The position numbers and the translations under genes were made by a program. A DNA stretch of 64,000 nucleotides from Lytechinus pictus (Eukaryota > Echinodermata > Echinoidea > Temnopleuroida > Toxopneustidae): the NCBI RefSeq assembly GCF_037042905.1, contig NC_087253.1, positions 5,089,501-5,153,500 of the forward strand, in the 5' to 3' direction. Shown in pieces: positions 44,688 to 55,768 of the stretch. Position 1 is the first letter of the stretch; every line of letters begins with the position of its first letter. The notes under the pieces are model-generated. The model saw only the letters and a list, made by a program, of their open reading frames with translations, was not told where the DNA came from and did not search any database.

Positions 44688-45506
44688 CAGTGCGTCCCAC
44701 AAAAAAACGAAACCGAGATTTAGCGATTATTTATCATAACTTAATCATAAATACAATAGACAAATAACCTACCAACGTAAAGCTTAGAATCTCCTGTTTC
44801 ATCTGATACTACTTAGATTATTTCTCATTCACGCATGAGTGAGCAAAAACAATTCGAAGAAAGGATGCCAAAAACTCATTTGGCGGGGGGTATCTGAATT
44901 TCAAAAAGAAAGTCACATGATTAAATGTTCAATATCTGCTCTTTTATTTGATACCTTAATCACAGAAAATGGTCAAGAACTTAAAAAGTTATGATCCCTC
45001 GAAATAATGCTTGCATTTCCATAATTTCATTAAATAGAAATGTTTTCACCGGTTTCCCACAGAAGCTATCGCACGGTAACAAAAGACTTAATGCATGGCT
45101 GATCGTCAACAAAACTGAATGTCAGCGAGTTTGAACGGTAGCCTGTAAAACCTCTTCATTTTATGAAATTATTGAAAATCAAGCCTTGTTTCAAATGACC
45201 AGAACTTTCTTTTTTCTTGACCATTTTCTGTAATTGAGGTATCAAATTAAAGAGCAGATATTGAACTTTTTGAAAATGTAGTTTTCTTTTTGACAGCCAG
45301 ATACAGCCCGCCAAGTGACTTTTTGGTATCCCCTTTTCAAATTATTTTTGCTCACTCATGCGTGAATTACTCAGAAATAATCTGAGTAATTTTAGATGAA
45401 AGAGATTCTAAGCTTTACAATGGTAGGTCACTTGTCTACTGTATTTGTGAATAAGTTATGATAAATCATCGATAAATCTTGGTTTCGTTTTTTGTGGGAC
45501 GCACTG
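44688..45506. mobile_element. Tc1/mariner-type MITE with long inverted arms
   Basis: Ends CAGTGCGTCCCACAAAAAAA and its inverse (45487-45506), flanked by TA on both sides (44686-44687, 45507-45508). The arms stay complementary for about 350-400 bp each, with mismatches. No transposase frame is present. Confidence 0.85.
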
Positions 45507-46239
45507 TACAATATTCCTGTACAATATGTGTATGACCTTAATTTTTTCACACAACTTTTTCATTTCCCTCTTTTTCAAGAGTATTCAATACGTTCTTTTC
45601 GTAAGGGGTCATTCCATGTTAATTCACCCAACGAGTTAAATCGCACCGTCTCAGAATTCGTTCATTTTTGTATATAGGGAGTTTGACATGGCCCATGCTT
45701 ACATGATTTTTTTTTTGCGCAATCGGATGCACGGTTTTCCCGTTATGACACGCCCAATTTCGGATATTTGGCCGAAAATGGGCGCGACCGCCAAGTTTTA
45801 AATGACCGTAGCACGGTACCCGATGCATCAAAATCAGTAAAAATTGTATCATTGGATAGGAAATTGAATGAACTATCTGAAAAATGTGTTATTTTTTATG
45901 TAGGGGCAATATAATGAGTGATGACCTTTTGACCTTTGCACTGACCTTGAATTTGACAACCTGGGGTCACACTATTTTTAGCCAATATTCTGAAATCCCA
46001 ACATTATTTTTACACAATATCAAAAAATTGGAGGTGTATTATTTTTTCTCTGTCTTAAAACCCTTCTCAAAATATGCTTTCTTACTGCGAAAATTGTCAT
46101 TACAGTCCCACACATATCTATTTGTGCTGGGTCAGTGAACATGCATTCAATACACTTGCCCAGCTATCCCATGACACAGATGAACCATTTCATGGGTGAC
46201 CATTCAGATAGCACATTGCTTATTGATCAGAAGTTAGAC

Positions 46240-46828
46240 GGGGGATGACTTCCATTGACAAGTAGATACCATGCGCAACCCCCCAAAACACGTAAAATGA
46301 TCTCTTTTTCAAGATATTGCACATTACATACATGAGTAATAAGGGTGTCAAAAATACTTAAATAACATAAACAGGGTACATGTATCTATTTCGCTAGGAA
46401 ATCTACGTGTTAACTGTCCAATTTGCGAGGGTATAAAAGATTATAATAGTTTATAATGATGTACTTTTTGCACCAAGACTATGTGTTTAGGGTCCTACAG
46501 GAGATGCAGTGGTACTGTATGTACCTCGCGACCTTAACTTTAACACCGACGTACATTACCAGATTTGTTTGTGAGCCTCTCTGGTATTTTAACCCAAATG
46601 TCCATACACATACTAGAAAATATATTGCTCCTAATGGGGGAAGGGGGCTGTTAAACTATCGCTGTAGATCTACATGTTTAGGGGGTCAAAGGGAATACTT
46701 GTTAAGGGTACTGTTTTCACATGTCAATACTTGTTAAGGGGTGCATTTTCAGAACATCGAAAATACTTGTTTAGTGCGCTTTTCTAAACCCCATGTTCAT
46801 GCATGGTATCAACTTGTCAATGGAAGTG
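46240..46828. mobile_element. Foldback element, CTTCCATTGAC family, copy 1
   Basis: The left end GGGGGATGACTTCCATTGAC and the right end GTCAATGGAAGTG, with ATACCATGCGC/GCATGGTAT just inside, are inverted repeats. Internal short phrases recur (AATACTTGTTAAGGG). A fuller relative is at 62931-63496. Confidence 0.75.
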
Positions 46829-47088
46829 TATGAATATGAATATGATTCGAGATGAGATCTCCAAAGAGTTTGGAGACTATCCTGTGACTCCTGTCAAGTC
46901 TATGCATCCTCATGGGCCAACAAAGGAAGACATGTGTTGGGTTGGAGAAGAAAACATTCTGTGCTAGATTAATGCTCCTTCTCTTACTTCATCATCATCT
47001 CAGAAATATGTTATCTCAGACACTTATATTGCAAAAATATACCCACATTGGACACATTCTCTTGAGCTCTGATCACTACAAGATTGGT

Positions 47089-47483
47089 CCTGGGGTGGGG
47101 GGCAGTCAAATGTATTGCTGTACACACGCGTGGCCAAATTATTTCCAAACACCACCTAATCGAGTTTTTCTCTATGTGCAAAATAAACCTGCAAACAAGT
47201 TTTTCGCGGGCTTTATTTACTATTTACACATTTGGCCCCTAAACAAGTTGTCGCCAGAATATGACCCCGGGGAAAAAGCTTGGGGAAAAAATTTCCTAAA
47301 TGCGCTTCACCTTGCGATTGATCATTGACCAGTCTTTCAAAACTACCCCTATTTTGAAAATCTGTGTTTTTGATACCCTTAACGAGCGCATGCGCGGCCC
47401 GTGTCCAAAACTGAAAAACCACACCTTTAAACACGTTTTTGGGTCACGCGTGTGTACAGCAATACATTTGACTGCCCCCCGGG
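47089..47483. mobile_element. hAT-like MITE with 8-bp duplication AGATTGGT
   Basis: AGATTGGT flanks both sides exactly (47081-47088 and 47484-47491). The inverted ends share GGGGCAGTCAAATGTATTGC and TGTACACACGCGTG. Left CCTGGGGT and right CCCGGGG differ by a short indel. There is no coding sequence. Confidence 0.85.
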
Positions 47484-48316
47484 AGATTGGTAAAATGTAA
47501 GGTACATGTAGTGTAATTCATGTTTCTCTTTGACCTACCTCATAATGCTGATTTGCATGCGTGCACATCATTACATACATGGAATATTTCAGAATTTCCA
47601 GTAATTAACAAAGAATTGGGATACTTCATATCAACATACATATGTGTATTCACTATACAATACAGAAATTAGTATGTGTGGGACTGTAGTAAAAATATTT
47701 GCAAAAAGTATGCCTTCTTCGAGAGAAGTTGGAACAAAAAAGAATAATACACCTCCATTTTTTATAGTATATAGAAATAATGTTGGTAATTCATATATTG
47801 AAATTTTGAATAAAAATAGTGTGACCCCGGGGGTCAAATCCAAGGTCAATGCAAAGGTTAAAAGGTCATCACTCATTATATCGCCCCTACATAAAACATA
47901 ATAATTTTTCAGATAGTTCATTCAATATCCTATCCAATGATACAATCGGTTACCGAGCTACGGTCATTTAAAACTTGGCGGCCGCGCCCATTTTTGGTAA
48001 AATCACCGAAATTGGGCGTGTCATAACGGGAAAACCGTGCATCCGATTGCGCTGAAAAAATATGTGGATATGGGCCATGTCAAACTCCCTATATACCAAA
48101 AATGAACAAATTCTGAGATGGTGCGATTTAATTTTATTTTTTTTGGGGTGATTTGACACGGAATGACCCTAAGAGAAGTTCAGTTTTCATCATGATGATC
48201 AAATTGATCTCAATAAACATGCTGATTCTCTTCCTGATCATGAAATCAGAGACAGATCACCTAATTCGTCCTCATGACGAATTAAAATTCTAGTTATTAT
48301 TATTATTATTATTATC

Positions 48317-48370
48317 CGATTTTCGATGAAATTTTCAGCATTTTGCTCTGTGAATTTTACAGTTTAAAGA
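48317..48370. repeat. Palindromic dispersed repeat, right half
   Basis: CGATTTTCGATGAAATTTTCAGCATTTTGCTC-type sequence (core GATGAAATTTTCAGC) matches the right part of the intact relative at about 51045-51085. It continues the repeat interrupted at 41812. Confidence 0.65.
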
Positions 48371-49420
48371 TGTTTTAAACACTTCTTTAAACTGTACTAA
48401 ATAAACGAGCCAAAAAGAGAGAGAAAAATGAAGGAGATCTTTTGGGGGAAAGGATTTACATGTAGCATCCGCATCCAAGGATATGAGCCTGACAGTACAG
48501 TGTTGCTTTAAACGACTTTACCATTCTTGTTAACGCCTGTTTATAATAATTCGATCTATGGGTATTTCCTGGGGGCACTCAGATTTGGGGAGAGGTGTAG
48601 CCCAAAATCTGAAACCATATTCTTAAGAACGGAATTTGGTTAAGAAATGAGGGGCTTAAACTTTCGATTTCCCTCTGCAAATAAGGGTGCTTGAGAACTT
48701 CACTTTAAACATTTTGAATAGGGGTCTCGAGAATTAGTGTCTGGAATGGGGGGCTTAGGAACGGAGAACGGGTTGGACTATGAAAAGGTGTCTTATCAAA
48801 GGCCACACCTTTGATCTCGTACTAACTCTTTATAATAAATCATCACAACGCATGATTGGCGTAGGAGCATTGGGGCCGTATTATGAAGTCAGGTTTAACT
48901 CTGTGCTAGAATTATGGGAAGCCAAGGATGTAAACATTGTTCCCATTCTATTTTTTTCTCATATTTACTCTGCACTTTTATAATCATTTAATGGGGATGA
49001 CAATTATCTATTTATCTTTCCCAGACGGTTAAGAATGATTTGAAAGTCAAATTAGCTGATACTGTGAACCTATACCATGTCTACTGTTAGAGATTTATAT
49101 CACAATTGGCTATACATAATTAAACCACTACTTCAGACCTGACTTTAAATGAAACACGAAGAGAAAGTACGGGACTTGGTGATTATAGAACCACAAGAAA
49201 TGGATAATTTAAGCAGACGACTTTTGTGTTATAAAATGTTGTCATCGATTTTCAAACTCCTACAAACACTGTAATAGCCTTAATAACAATGAGAGAGTCG
49301 TCCTCTCAAGTTATGCGCCATGCATCTCTAGAACATATTGAGGAATGTTTAAAAAATGGGATTATGAATAATAAAATTCAAATCCTTAGTATGCAGAAAC
49401 GGAATATGCACTAAGATTAG
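48371..49420. other. End of intron 1, no other feature
   Basis: No coding frame or repeat recognised. Two GGG-rich phrases at 48540-48780 may be an old MITE (CTGGGGGCACTC ... GGAATGGGGGGC), but ends were not resolved. It ends in ...GCACTAAGATTAG, the proposed acceptor. Confidence 0.4.
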
Positions 49421-49700
49421 TTTCACAACCATTACGACCAGCAGCAGAAGCAGCAGGACCATTAAAGATACCAGGATCTGCATCCGAGGCAACAGGACCC
49501 GCACTAAGCTCATCAAGTCCAGTATCTGGAGCTGGAGGATCAACGCCAGGACCTGCTAGACCAGCACTAGGAGCAGAAAAGTATGTGGCACCAGTACCAG
49601 AAGCAACACGACAAGTAACAGAACAAGAGATGGGAGCAGCAAGACCAACACAAGCTCAAACAAGACCAGCAGTAGAAGAAACAAGAAAGGGGTCAAAAAG
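49421..49700 (+). CDS. Ankyrin/death-domain protein, Pro/Ala-rich linker exon
   Basis: The acceptor AAGATTAG precedes 49421 and a strong donor AAAAAG/GTACGT follows 49700. With 40816 ending in phase 1, the first two bases complete a Val codon. Ninety-two codons follow with no stop, rich in Pro, Ala, Gly, Thr and Gln (SQPLRPAAEAAGP, SGAGGSTPGPARPA, EATRQVTEQEMGAARP). The exon leaves in phase 2, which fits the death-domain exon exactly. It forms an unstructured spacer between the ankyrin array and the death domain. The composition differs sharply from the AT-rich surroundings, which supports coding. An acceptor at 49389 is possible but its frame stops. Confidence 0.7.
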
Positions 49701-49730
49701 GTACGTACAAAATATTACTGTTGGACCCCC

Positions 49731-49790
49731 CCAAAAAAAAAAAAAATAAGTAAATAAATAAATAAATAAATAAAATAAAACAAAATATCC
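49731..49790. repeat. Poly-A plus (AAAT)n simple repeat
   Basis: CCCCCC, a run of A, then TAAGTAAATAAATAAATAAA and similar. It lies at the start of intron 2. Confidence 0.9.
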
Positions 49791-50485
49791 CAATGTGGAA
49801 CCCTTACCTAATGTCTCTATTTCAAGCTCATTATGAATCCCCACTCGTACTCGCTTATTCCCCGCTTCCCACAATCTCTCACCCTCTTTTTATCTCATAA
49901 TTTTTCCATCTCTGGCACTATTGCTCCCTCTCTATATATCTACCGTTACCTCTCCCAAGCCGTTTCTCTCTAGTTTTTCTCAGTGTACTAGTCCAGACGG
50001 GTATTTTTCTGAGGAATTTTCTTTTTTTTTCATAGAGAGTAGAGACAGGGTTTATTAAAGAACAGAGTAGTAATATATTACCATGCCCGTAAAATGACAA
50101 AGAAGAAATGGAGAAGCCTTTGCCGAAAATTGGTGAACCGGAACAGCAGATTCGTCAGTTTTAAAGCTGACAACAGTGCAAATATGCTGTTTGACCAGAA
50201 TCAAAGACTAAGATGCTGCTTTGATTCATCAATAAATTTTCGACGAAAACTTCTTTGTTCTTTGTCAGGACGGGCATTTCACAACACATAAACTCTGTTC
50301 TTGATTGCTCCGTTTGTTACTGAGCGAAAACTCTCCATTCTCTGAAGGGTAGACCTTCTGCTGCTGTTACCTCAAAACTAATGGACAATACTGGCTTTCA
50401 ATATTTGAGTTGAGATAATTGCCTCAAACACAAACAAACACAGGGCCCGTGTTCTTAAGTCGTGCTAAAGTAAAAATACAATATT

Positions 50486-51129
50486 AAAGGGATGGTCCGG
50501 GCTAAATATATTTATATTTTAATACATAGAGTAGAACTCAATGAGCAAGTGGAGCGTTGTGGCCCAGTGGATTAGTCTTCGGACTTTGAAACAGAGGGTC
50601 GTGGGTTCGAATCCCAGCCATGGCGTAATTTCCTTCTGCAATAAATTTATCCACATTGTGCTGCACTCGACCCAGGTGAGGTAAATGGTTACCTGGCAGG
50701 AATTTATTTTAGGATGGCTGATGATGTCACATCTCCACCTTCCGTTTTCTTATGTTATTACATAGAATCATATGTTTTTCATTATTTCATACTTGTGTGA
50801 ATAATATGTCTCCTTTATAATGAAATAAGTTGCAGCAATAAATATCTAATGCACTAAATCATTCGTCAATCCAATTTTTCGAGTTCTTGGAGTAAAAAAA
50901 TTGAATAAACCTCATTTCATATAATAAAATACAAAAGAACAAGTGGGGATGTGACATCAGCAGCCCCCCTAATGAATATTCATATCGACTGTTTTCACAA
51001 AATATTGCTAACTTTAAAATTCAATAACTTTTTTTCTTCCGATTTTGATGAAATTTTCAGCATTTTGCTCAGTGAATTCTACTCTTATTTATTATTAAGC
51101 TATACATACTTTCAGCCCGCACTATCCCT
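50486..51129. mobile_element. Palindromic MITE interrupted by a SINE-like insertion
   Basis: The left end GGGATGGTCCGGGCT and right end AGCCCGCACTATCCC (51115-51129) are inverted repeats. The arms share AGAGTAGAAYTCA and TGAAAATTTCATCAAAATCGG-type sequence. It is the intact relative of the split repeat at 41341/48317. A tRNA-derived segment (50550-50710) is inserted near the left end. Confidence 0.75.
50550..50710 (+). mobile_element. tRNA-derived SINE
   Basis: A box TGGCCCAGTGGATTAG (50560-50575) and B box GGGTTCGAATCCC (50601-50613) are at tRNA spacing. The tail has AATAAATTTATCCACATTGTGCTGC and CACCCAGGTGAGGTAAATGG-like phrases (cores given). It lies inside the palindromic MITE. Confidence 0.75.
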
Positions 51130-51468
51130 ATAAGTTGTGGTTTAACTTTTGATTGCTACAATGTAATCGTGACATGAATCTTGAGATTCAGTATATGAGT
51201 TATTTCACTATCAATCATTCTAGAGTGTATGGGAATGATAAACAAGATAGTTGTCTTCAGAATATTAAAGAATTAGGAGAGCACAGTAAACATAGGTAGC
51301 ATACAACAGTGTACATATTTTGGGGGTCATGTTTGGCTTCCCGTAATGGTAGCACAGAGTGAGGCCATGTTCTAAGATAAACCCGACTTCAGAATACCGG
51401 CCAGTATACCGTTATCAACATTGTTAAAATTAAAGCTGATTTTTTTTTCTCTCTCTCTTTATATGTAG

Positions 51469-51730
51469 TGCCAAAATGATTGTTTCGGACATCATTTTAC
51501 TTAATCTAGCTGAAAATATTCCGCACTTTAAATACACGAAACTATGTTTGCAACTTGGAGATACTGCTACTGCAGCCAGCAACAGACTAGTCAAATACAA
51601 GCAAGATTACAACGAGGCAGTCATGGAAGTTCTAGTGGCGTGGAAGACTCGAACAGGAGGTTATAAGCCTGATTTAGAGAATGTACTTAAAAATATTGAA
51701 GCTGGCGGACTCGTTGTTCTTCTTAAGTAG
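51469..51730 (+). CDS. Ankyrin/death-domain protein, death-domain exon
   Basis: The acceptor is excellent: a long pyrimidine tract TTTTTTTTCTCTCTCTCTTT ending ATATGTAG at 51468. The phase-2 carry-over AG plus the first base makes Ser, then AKMIVSDIILLNLAENIP. The roughly 85 residues match a death domain in pattern: LLNLAENIPHFKYTKLCLQL in helices 1-2, NEAVMEVLVAWKTRTGG with the conserved Trp, and a final LENVLKNIEAGGLVVLL helix. Death domains mediate homotypic signalling contacts. The stop TAG is at 51728-51730. Joined to the other exons (69 codons, 1,483 bp, 280 bp, 262 bp) the coding sequence totals 2,232 bp, 743 residues. Confidence 0.8.
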
Positions 51731-51769
51731 CTAGTTATTTCAGCGCATATTGTATACATAATCATCTTT

Positions 51770-52050
51770 GGAACTTGGAGACAACAACAGACTGCTTAAT
51801 AAAGACTCACGAACACAGTTATTAAAGTTCTTATCAACTGAAAGATTCGTAGAGGTTATCCGAATAATTTAGAAAGTGTTCTAAAGATACTGAAAATCGT
51901 GGACTCGTAGATCTTCCTAAATGGCTTGCTGAAGAGTTTCCACACATCACGTGTATACGTTATTATGTTTGGAACTTGGTGACATTGCTAGTGGAGGTGG
52001 CAAAAGACTCTCCGACTGGTCAAATAGTAAATAGGAAGATTCTTGTAAAT
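51770..52050 (+). pseudogene. Decayed tandem copies of the death-domain exon
   Basis: TTTGGAACTTGGAGACAACA at about 51768 and ATGTTTGGAACTTGGTGACA at about 51967 both resemble the death-domain DNA ATGTTTGCAACTTGGAGATA (51544). The first copy also retains matches to the GAAAGTGTTCTAAAGATACT and GGACTCGTAGATCTTC part. Stops and small indels abolish the frame. These look like old local duplications of the exon. Confidence 0.6.
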
Positions 52051-52721
52051 TGTAAGATAGACAGTACTTATATAGAATGTGAAGTACATGGAAATGTGTG
52101 TACACGTATTGGTAGAGCAGTCAAACATCCCAAACGCCTTGGCTTGTAAATGCCTTTTCTGTTATTTGTACAAGTAAACATGGTTAAGGTTTGTACATTA
52201 TCACTTTTATTTCTAAACCAAGATTCTCGGAAAGAAAGAGACTGATGCAATAATAACATCATACAGATTGTAAAATTTTGAGGGCACAGACAACTCTGGA
52301 ACATTGGCTGGATAGGGTTCTTCAAATCGTTTTGAGGTTATGCAGCAATGCCATGATACCACATTGGATGTACATGTATTCGTCGTCTCACTCTGCTTAT
52401 GTATTGCCAGGTGTCACTCATTTCTTTCCTCAAAAATTCTCAGTAATTTGGCTGTGTAATATAAAGCATTCTTTGATTCCTCTATTGCAGGAGCTACAGT
52501 TAGACCAGGGAAGTGTGAGTTTATGCGAATTGGCCTCTATAGAAGATGTCTGTTAGTTTGTAATAGGTCCATGGTCTGAGCAACTGTGACTGTGTGGAGT
52601 AGAATATAGTGTGAATGGTTACTATACTTGTATAGATTTGGCAAGCACTCTTCCTATTGACGTTTTGAGACATTCTGTGTCGCCGTTTTGCCATTTTTGT
52701 TGGTTTAAGTTGGTTGGTAGG
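52051..52721. other. 3' flank of the ankyrin/death-domain gene
   Basis: No coding frame or repeat recognised; it may contain the 3' untranslated region. The polyadenylation site was not identified with confidence. Confidence 0.35.
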
Positions 52722-52835
52722 CAGTAGCGAACCGTGACTCGGAGGAGACAAAGCATGGGGGGGCAAAGCATTGTTCACAGACAATGCAGTGCCCCCCCCC
52801 ATACTTTGTCTCATGCGGTTCACGGTACGCTACTG
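52722..52835. mobile_element. Short hAT-type MITE
   Basis: Ends CAGTAGCGAACCGTGA and TCACGGTACGCTACTG (rendered from 52820-52835) are inverted repeats. Flanks TTGGTAGG (52714-52721) and TTGGTTGG (52836-52843) match at 7 of 8. Both arms carry GAGACAAAGCATGGGGGG-like sequence. Confidence 0.75.
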
Positions 52836-52951
52836 TTGGTTGGCCTTAGGCTGTAAGTTGAATTATACCTTTATATTTTAACACTCTAATCAGATAATAG
52901 GGAGCAAAGCTCTTTCGAAATGCACATTCTGAATAACAATTTTAAGTCATG

Positions 52952-53895
52952 TTAAGGACGTTGCACAGTTATGTTTGTGCGCATTATGATCTGCGCATAG
53001 TTTACACTCTACGCGCTGACGTCACAATGGATGAACAGGTGATTAATTAGCTCCGGGTATGAAGCTGATTTTTCTCATCTTCTGCACTTTAACTGCAGAT
53101 CCGATGCATTATTTCATGAAGCTAAAATGGAATTATTCCATTAACCATTCAAAAAATAAATTCTCTACGATTTCAAAATACTTTACTCTGCAGTGCTGCC
53201 AAGAATCACGAATATTACCCCGAGATCGAATAAATGGTAGAGTGGTTTTGATTTTTTCTTCACATAGATACAAACCATTCGGCGCATTTTTGGTGTTTTG
53301 AAAAGCACATTTGCTCTAATAAAAATGCTGATAGTTCAAAAACAAGCACATGAACCCCTATTTTTTAATGTTTGTACCTCTTAGGTATATCTTCCTCTAC
53401 AACTCTGCAAATTTTGGTAAAAATGACATGGATTTTGAATAATGTGCAGCATTTATTGTACGTTCGTAGTTTGTTACTGAAATTTTACATTTTTTAGATT
53501 GGGATTTTGTTATCTTTTACGCCATTTTTAAGAACTTACAGTGCTGTTAAGCTTAAAATTGCAAACAAATTGCACTATAAATAGATTCTCCATTCTAACG
53601 ATACAATTATTAACTCTCTTGCGAAATTTGATGACTTTCTCGTGTATTTTGACTGAGTAATAGAGGTTTAAACTCATTGTACTAATCTTGGGCGGTCTAA
53701 AAATGCCAAATTCTTTTGAATGCGCAATTCTTAAGAACATCAATTTGGGTGAACTTTGAAGCTCTATAGCAAAAAATCAAGCACATGGACCTATGTTAAT
53801 TTTTGCATATTTCGAATATTAAGGTTCTAAAGTATCTATGTGCAAAGTTTGGTGAAAATGACATGGATTTCACTTTAACTGTGGAACGTCCTTAA
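52952..53895. mobile_element. TTAA-flanked non-autonomous DNA element
   Basis: TTAA (52952-52955) then GGACGTTGCACAGTTA; at the right TAACTGTGGAACGTCC then TTAA (53892-53895). Inverted ends of about 16 bp with one mismatch and a TTAA target are features of piggyBac- or Kolobok-like elements. Inside, two related blocks (about 53300-53450 and 53750-53880) share AAATGACATGGATTT and GCACATGNACC phrases. No transposase frame is present. Confidence 0.7.
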
Positions 53896-54889
53896 ATCAC
53901 TTGCTTATTTTCGTTAGTACCTTTTTTTGGTTTGCAGTGTATATAGTATCAGCCTGTTTTGTAATCTTCCTAGCTGTTTGAAATTATGAACAACCATTAT
54001 CATGACATAAAAAGTAATATCCTATTGTATTATTATGAATGAGATTTGTAAAAGGAATAGTTACTCTTACATGCGAAGCATAGTGTAGGATTTACAGATA
54101 GCTGTTATTATTGAGGATATATATAACTCTTATTTGTGTGGATAAAGTCTCGCCTTTGGCCGCGCCAAGTGAGTTTTGGCTTGACACAGGAAAGGCCTTT
54201 GTGAGGCCCCTTTCTTTGTGGGAGTAGCATTAGACATTGTCAATTGATGCTATAGCAGGGGGCTTAAAGTACTATTTTGTGGATTAACTATGTGAGACTT
54301 TATGACAGTTGCTCACTTTTGGGCCGAGGCTCCAAACCTGAAAGTCAACCCTACGGTCTTCAAGACCACGTTTTCATGTACATCATGGCCGAACTCTACT
54401 ACTGAATTTTCAGCTCTCATTGCCCACCCTAGGTTTGATGAAATCATATGAGGTGACGTATGCTGATAGTTCTCATCAACATCTTCTTGGACAAACCTCA
54501 TGAAGATGGTGGCGTCTGTTCATTTCCAAACTTACGCTTCCAATCTAAAATTCAACTGTATGTTTATCCTTCTGGGACCTTGTAGCTGAATTTTACTGAT
54601 TCTTATACACAGTTGGCTTCATGTACTAAATAAGGGAATATTGACCAATAAGCATATTATAGACGTTATTAATCTTTGCCATGTTAATGTTTGTAATATT
54701 TGATTATTTTGATATTTGAAACATACATATGGCACATTAATTAGCTTCATATTTGTTATTTTGATAATTTTGATATTTGAATGATTAGAGATTCGTTGTG
54801 CAACCAATCTGATATTTGATCTTTGATATTGGATTGATCGGATATATGTATGTATTTAATGTGATATGTGATGTTCCACAAGTCCTTGA
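53896..54889. other. Intergenic, no gene recognised
   Basis: AT-rich; includes a GC-richer stretch at about 54150-54240 (GTCTCGCCTTTGGCC, GGCCTTTGTGAGGCC, the latter a perfect small palindrome) and several TTTGATATTTGA phrases at 54700-54840. The minus-strand frame 54313-54501 has no recognisable motif. Confidence 0.4.
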
Positions 54890-55060
54890 TTAAGGGTGAA
54901 GTCCATCCCAGAAACAAAATGCTGATTTGAATAAATAGAGAAAAATCAAACTAGCATAACACTGAAAATTTCATCAAAATCAGATGTAAAATAAGGTTAT
55001 GATATTTCATAGTTTCCCTAATTTTTCACAAAACAGTGATGTGCACAACTCAGTGACATG
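54890..55060. repeat. Dispersed repeat fragment (GAAGTCCATCCCAG family)
   Basis: AAGGGTGAAGTCCATCCCAG and AAAATTTCATCAAAATCAGATGT-type phrases recur with changes at 59935-60060 (AAGGGCAAGTCCACCCAGCA, AATCGGATGTGAAATAAG). Both share short phrases with the palindromic MITE at 50486-51129. Probably diverged MITE copies. Confidence 0.55.
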
Positions 55061-55642
55061 CAAATGAGACAGTTGATGGTGTCCCTCACTCACTGTTTGT
55101 CTTGTTTTTGTTTGAAGTATGCATTCTTTTTTACAGATTTGGACCAATAAGGACCAATTTGACTAAACCATATAGTATTAAATACCAATTACTAAATTGT
55201 CTTGCTAAAATTAAACCAACATTATTATGTTTTGAAAAAGTTTATCGTTTTCTTCGTGCAATGAAAAGGGGACAATCACCGATACTACGAAGCATTGATG
55301 GCTAATGGATATTCAATAGCAATAAAAACCAATCACAGAAAGGGAATTTGGCCACACCTCTTTTTTATGAAAAATACATGAGACACTAATGAATATTCAC
55401 TACGTGTACAAAAGTGAATTGGGGGAAACGGGTGTCAGAATAGGGGTGTCAGAGGTGTTAGATATTATTCTATTCCTCTGGTCATCTTCATTCATTTCCT
55501 ATTCCAATATCTTCATTCATTCCATCAGCACATCTGCTTCTTCCGTATTACACAATCCACTCATTCACATCCCCATCTTAGAACTTTCTAATTGCTTATT
55601 TTTTATGAACATGGTTGTTACTTGTACATTATTTTTAGTTGG

Positions 55643-55768
55643 CAGGGGCCGCGGAAGCAGGGGGGGGTGGTGCAGGCTTCAGCCCCCACCTTTTTCCAAA
55701 ACCCTGTAGAAAAACGCAAAAATGACCATATGATTGTGATTTTTTGAAAACCGCTCCGCGGGCCCCTG
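55643..55768. mobile_element. hAT-like MITE (CAGGGGCCGC family), copy 2
   Basis: CAGGGGCCGCGGAAGC at the left and GCTCCGCGGGCCCCTG at the right are near-perfect inverted repeats. The interior CTTCAGCCCCCACCTTTTTC is shared in style with 37725-37916. It is 126 bp long and non-coding. Confidence 0.75.

Larger units (their letters stand above)
45604..48170. mobile_element. Long-TIR foldback element containing two further insertions
   Basis: Left arm about 45604-46135 (AGGGGTCATTCCATGTTAAT) and right arm about 47648-48170 (ends ATTTGACACGGAATGACCCT) are imperfect inverted repeats of more than 500 bp. Shared interior phrases include GGATGCACGGTTTTCCCGTTATGACACGCCC and ATAATGAGTGATGACCTTTTGACC (given as cores). 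The centre holds 46240-46828 and 47089-47483. No transposase was seen. The superfamily and target duplication are not resolved. Confidence 0.75.
43225..48293 (+). mobile_element. Helentron-like element (HINE type), copy B, with nested insertions
   Basis: The 5' end TTAGGTGATCTGTC (43225-43238) is the perfect inverse of GACAGATCACCTAA (48251-48264). The latter precedes a hairpin (48263-48283, arms AATTCGTC/GACGAATT) and the terminus CTAG (48290-48293). The 5' end also folds on itself. Interior blocks are shared with copy A: GACGTCATCTAGACGCCATTTTGTAAAAT, TACGCGCGCGTCAAAATTTTAAA and GCTCTTCAGGAAGTCCGTTGACC (described by their cores). It sits in the (ATT)n tail of the LINE. No Rep/helicase frame is present. 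Much of the length is due to later insertions at 44688-45506 and 45604-48170. Confidence 0.85.
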
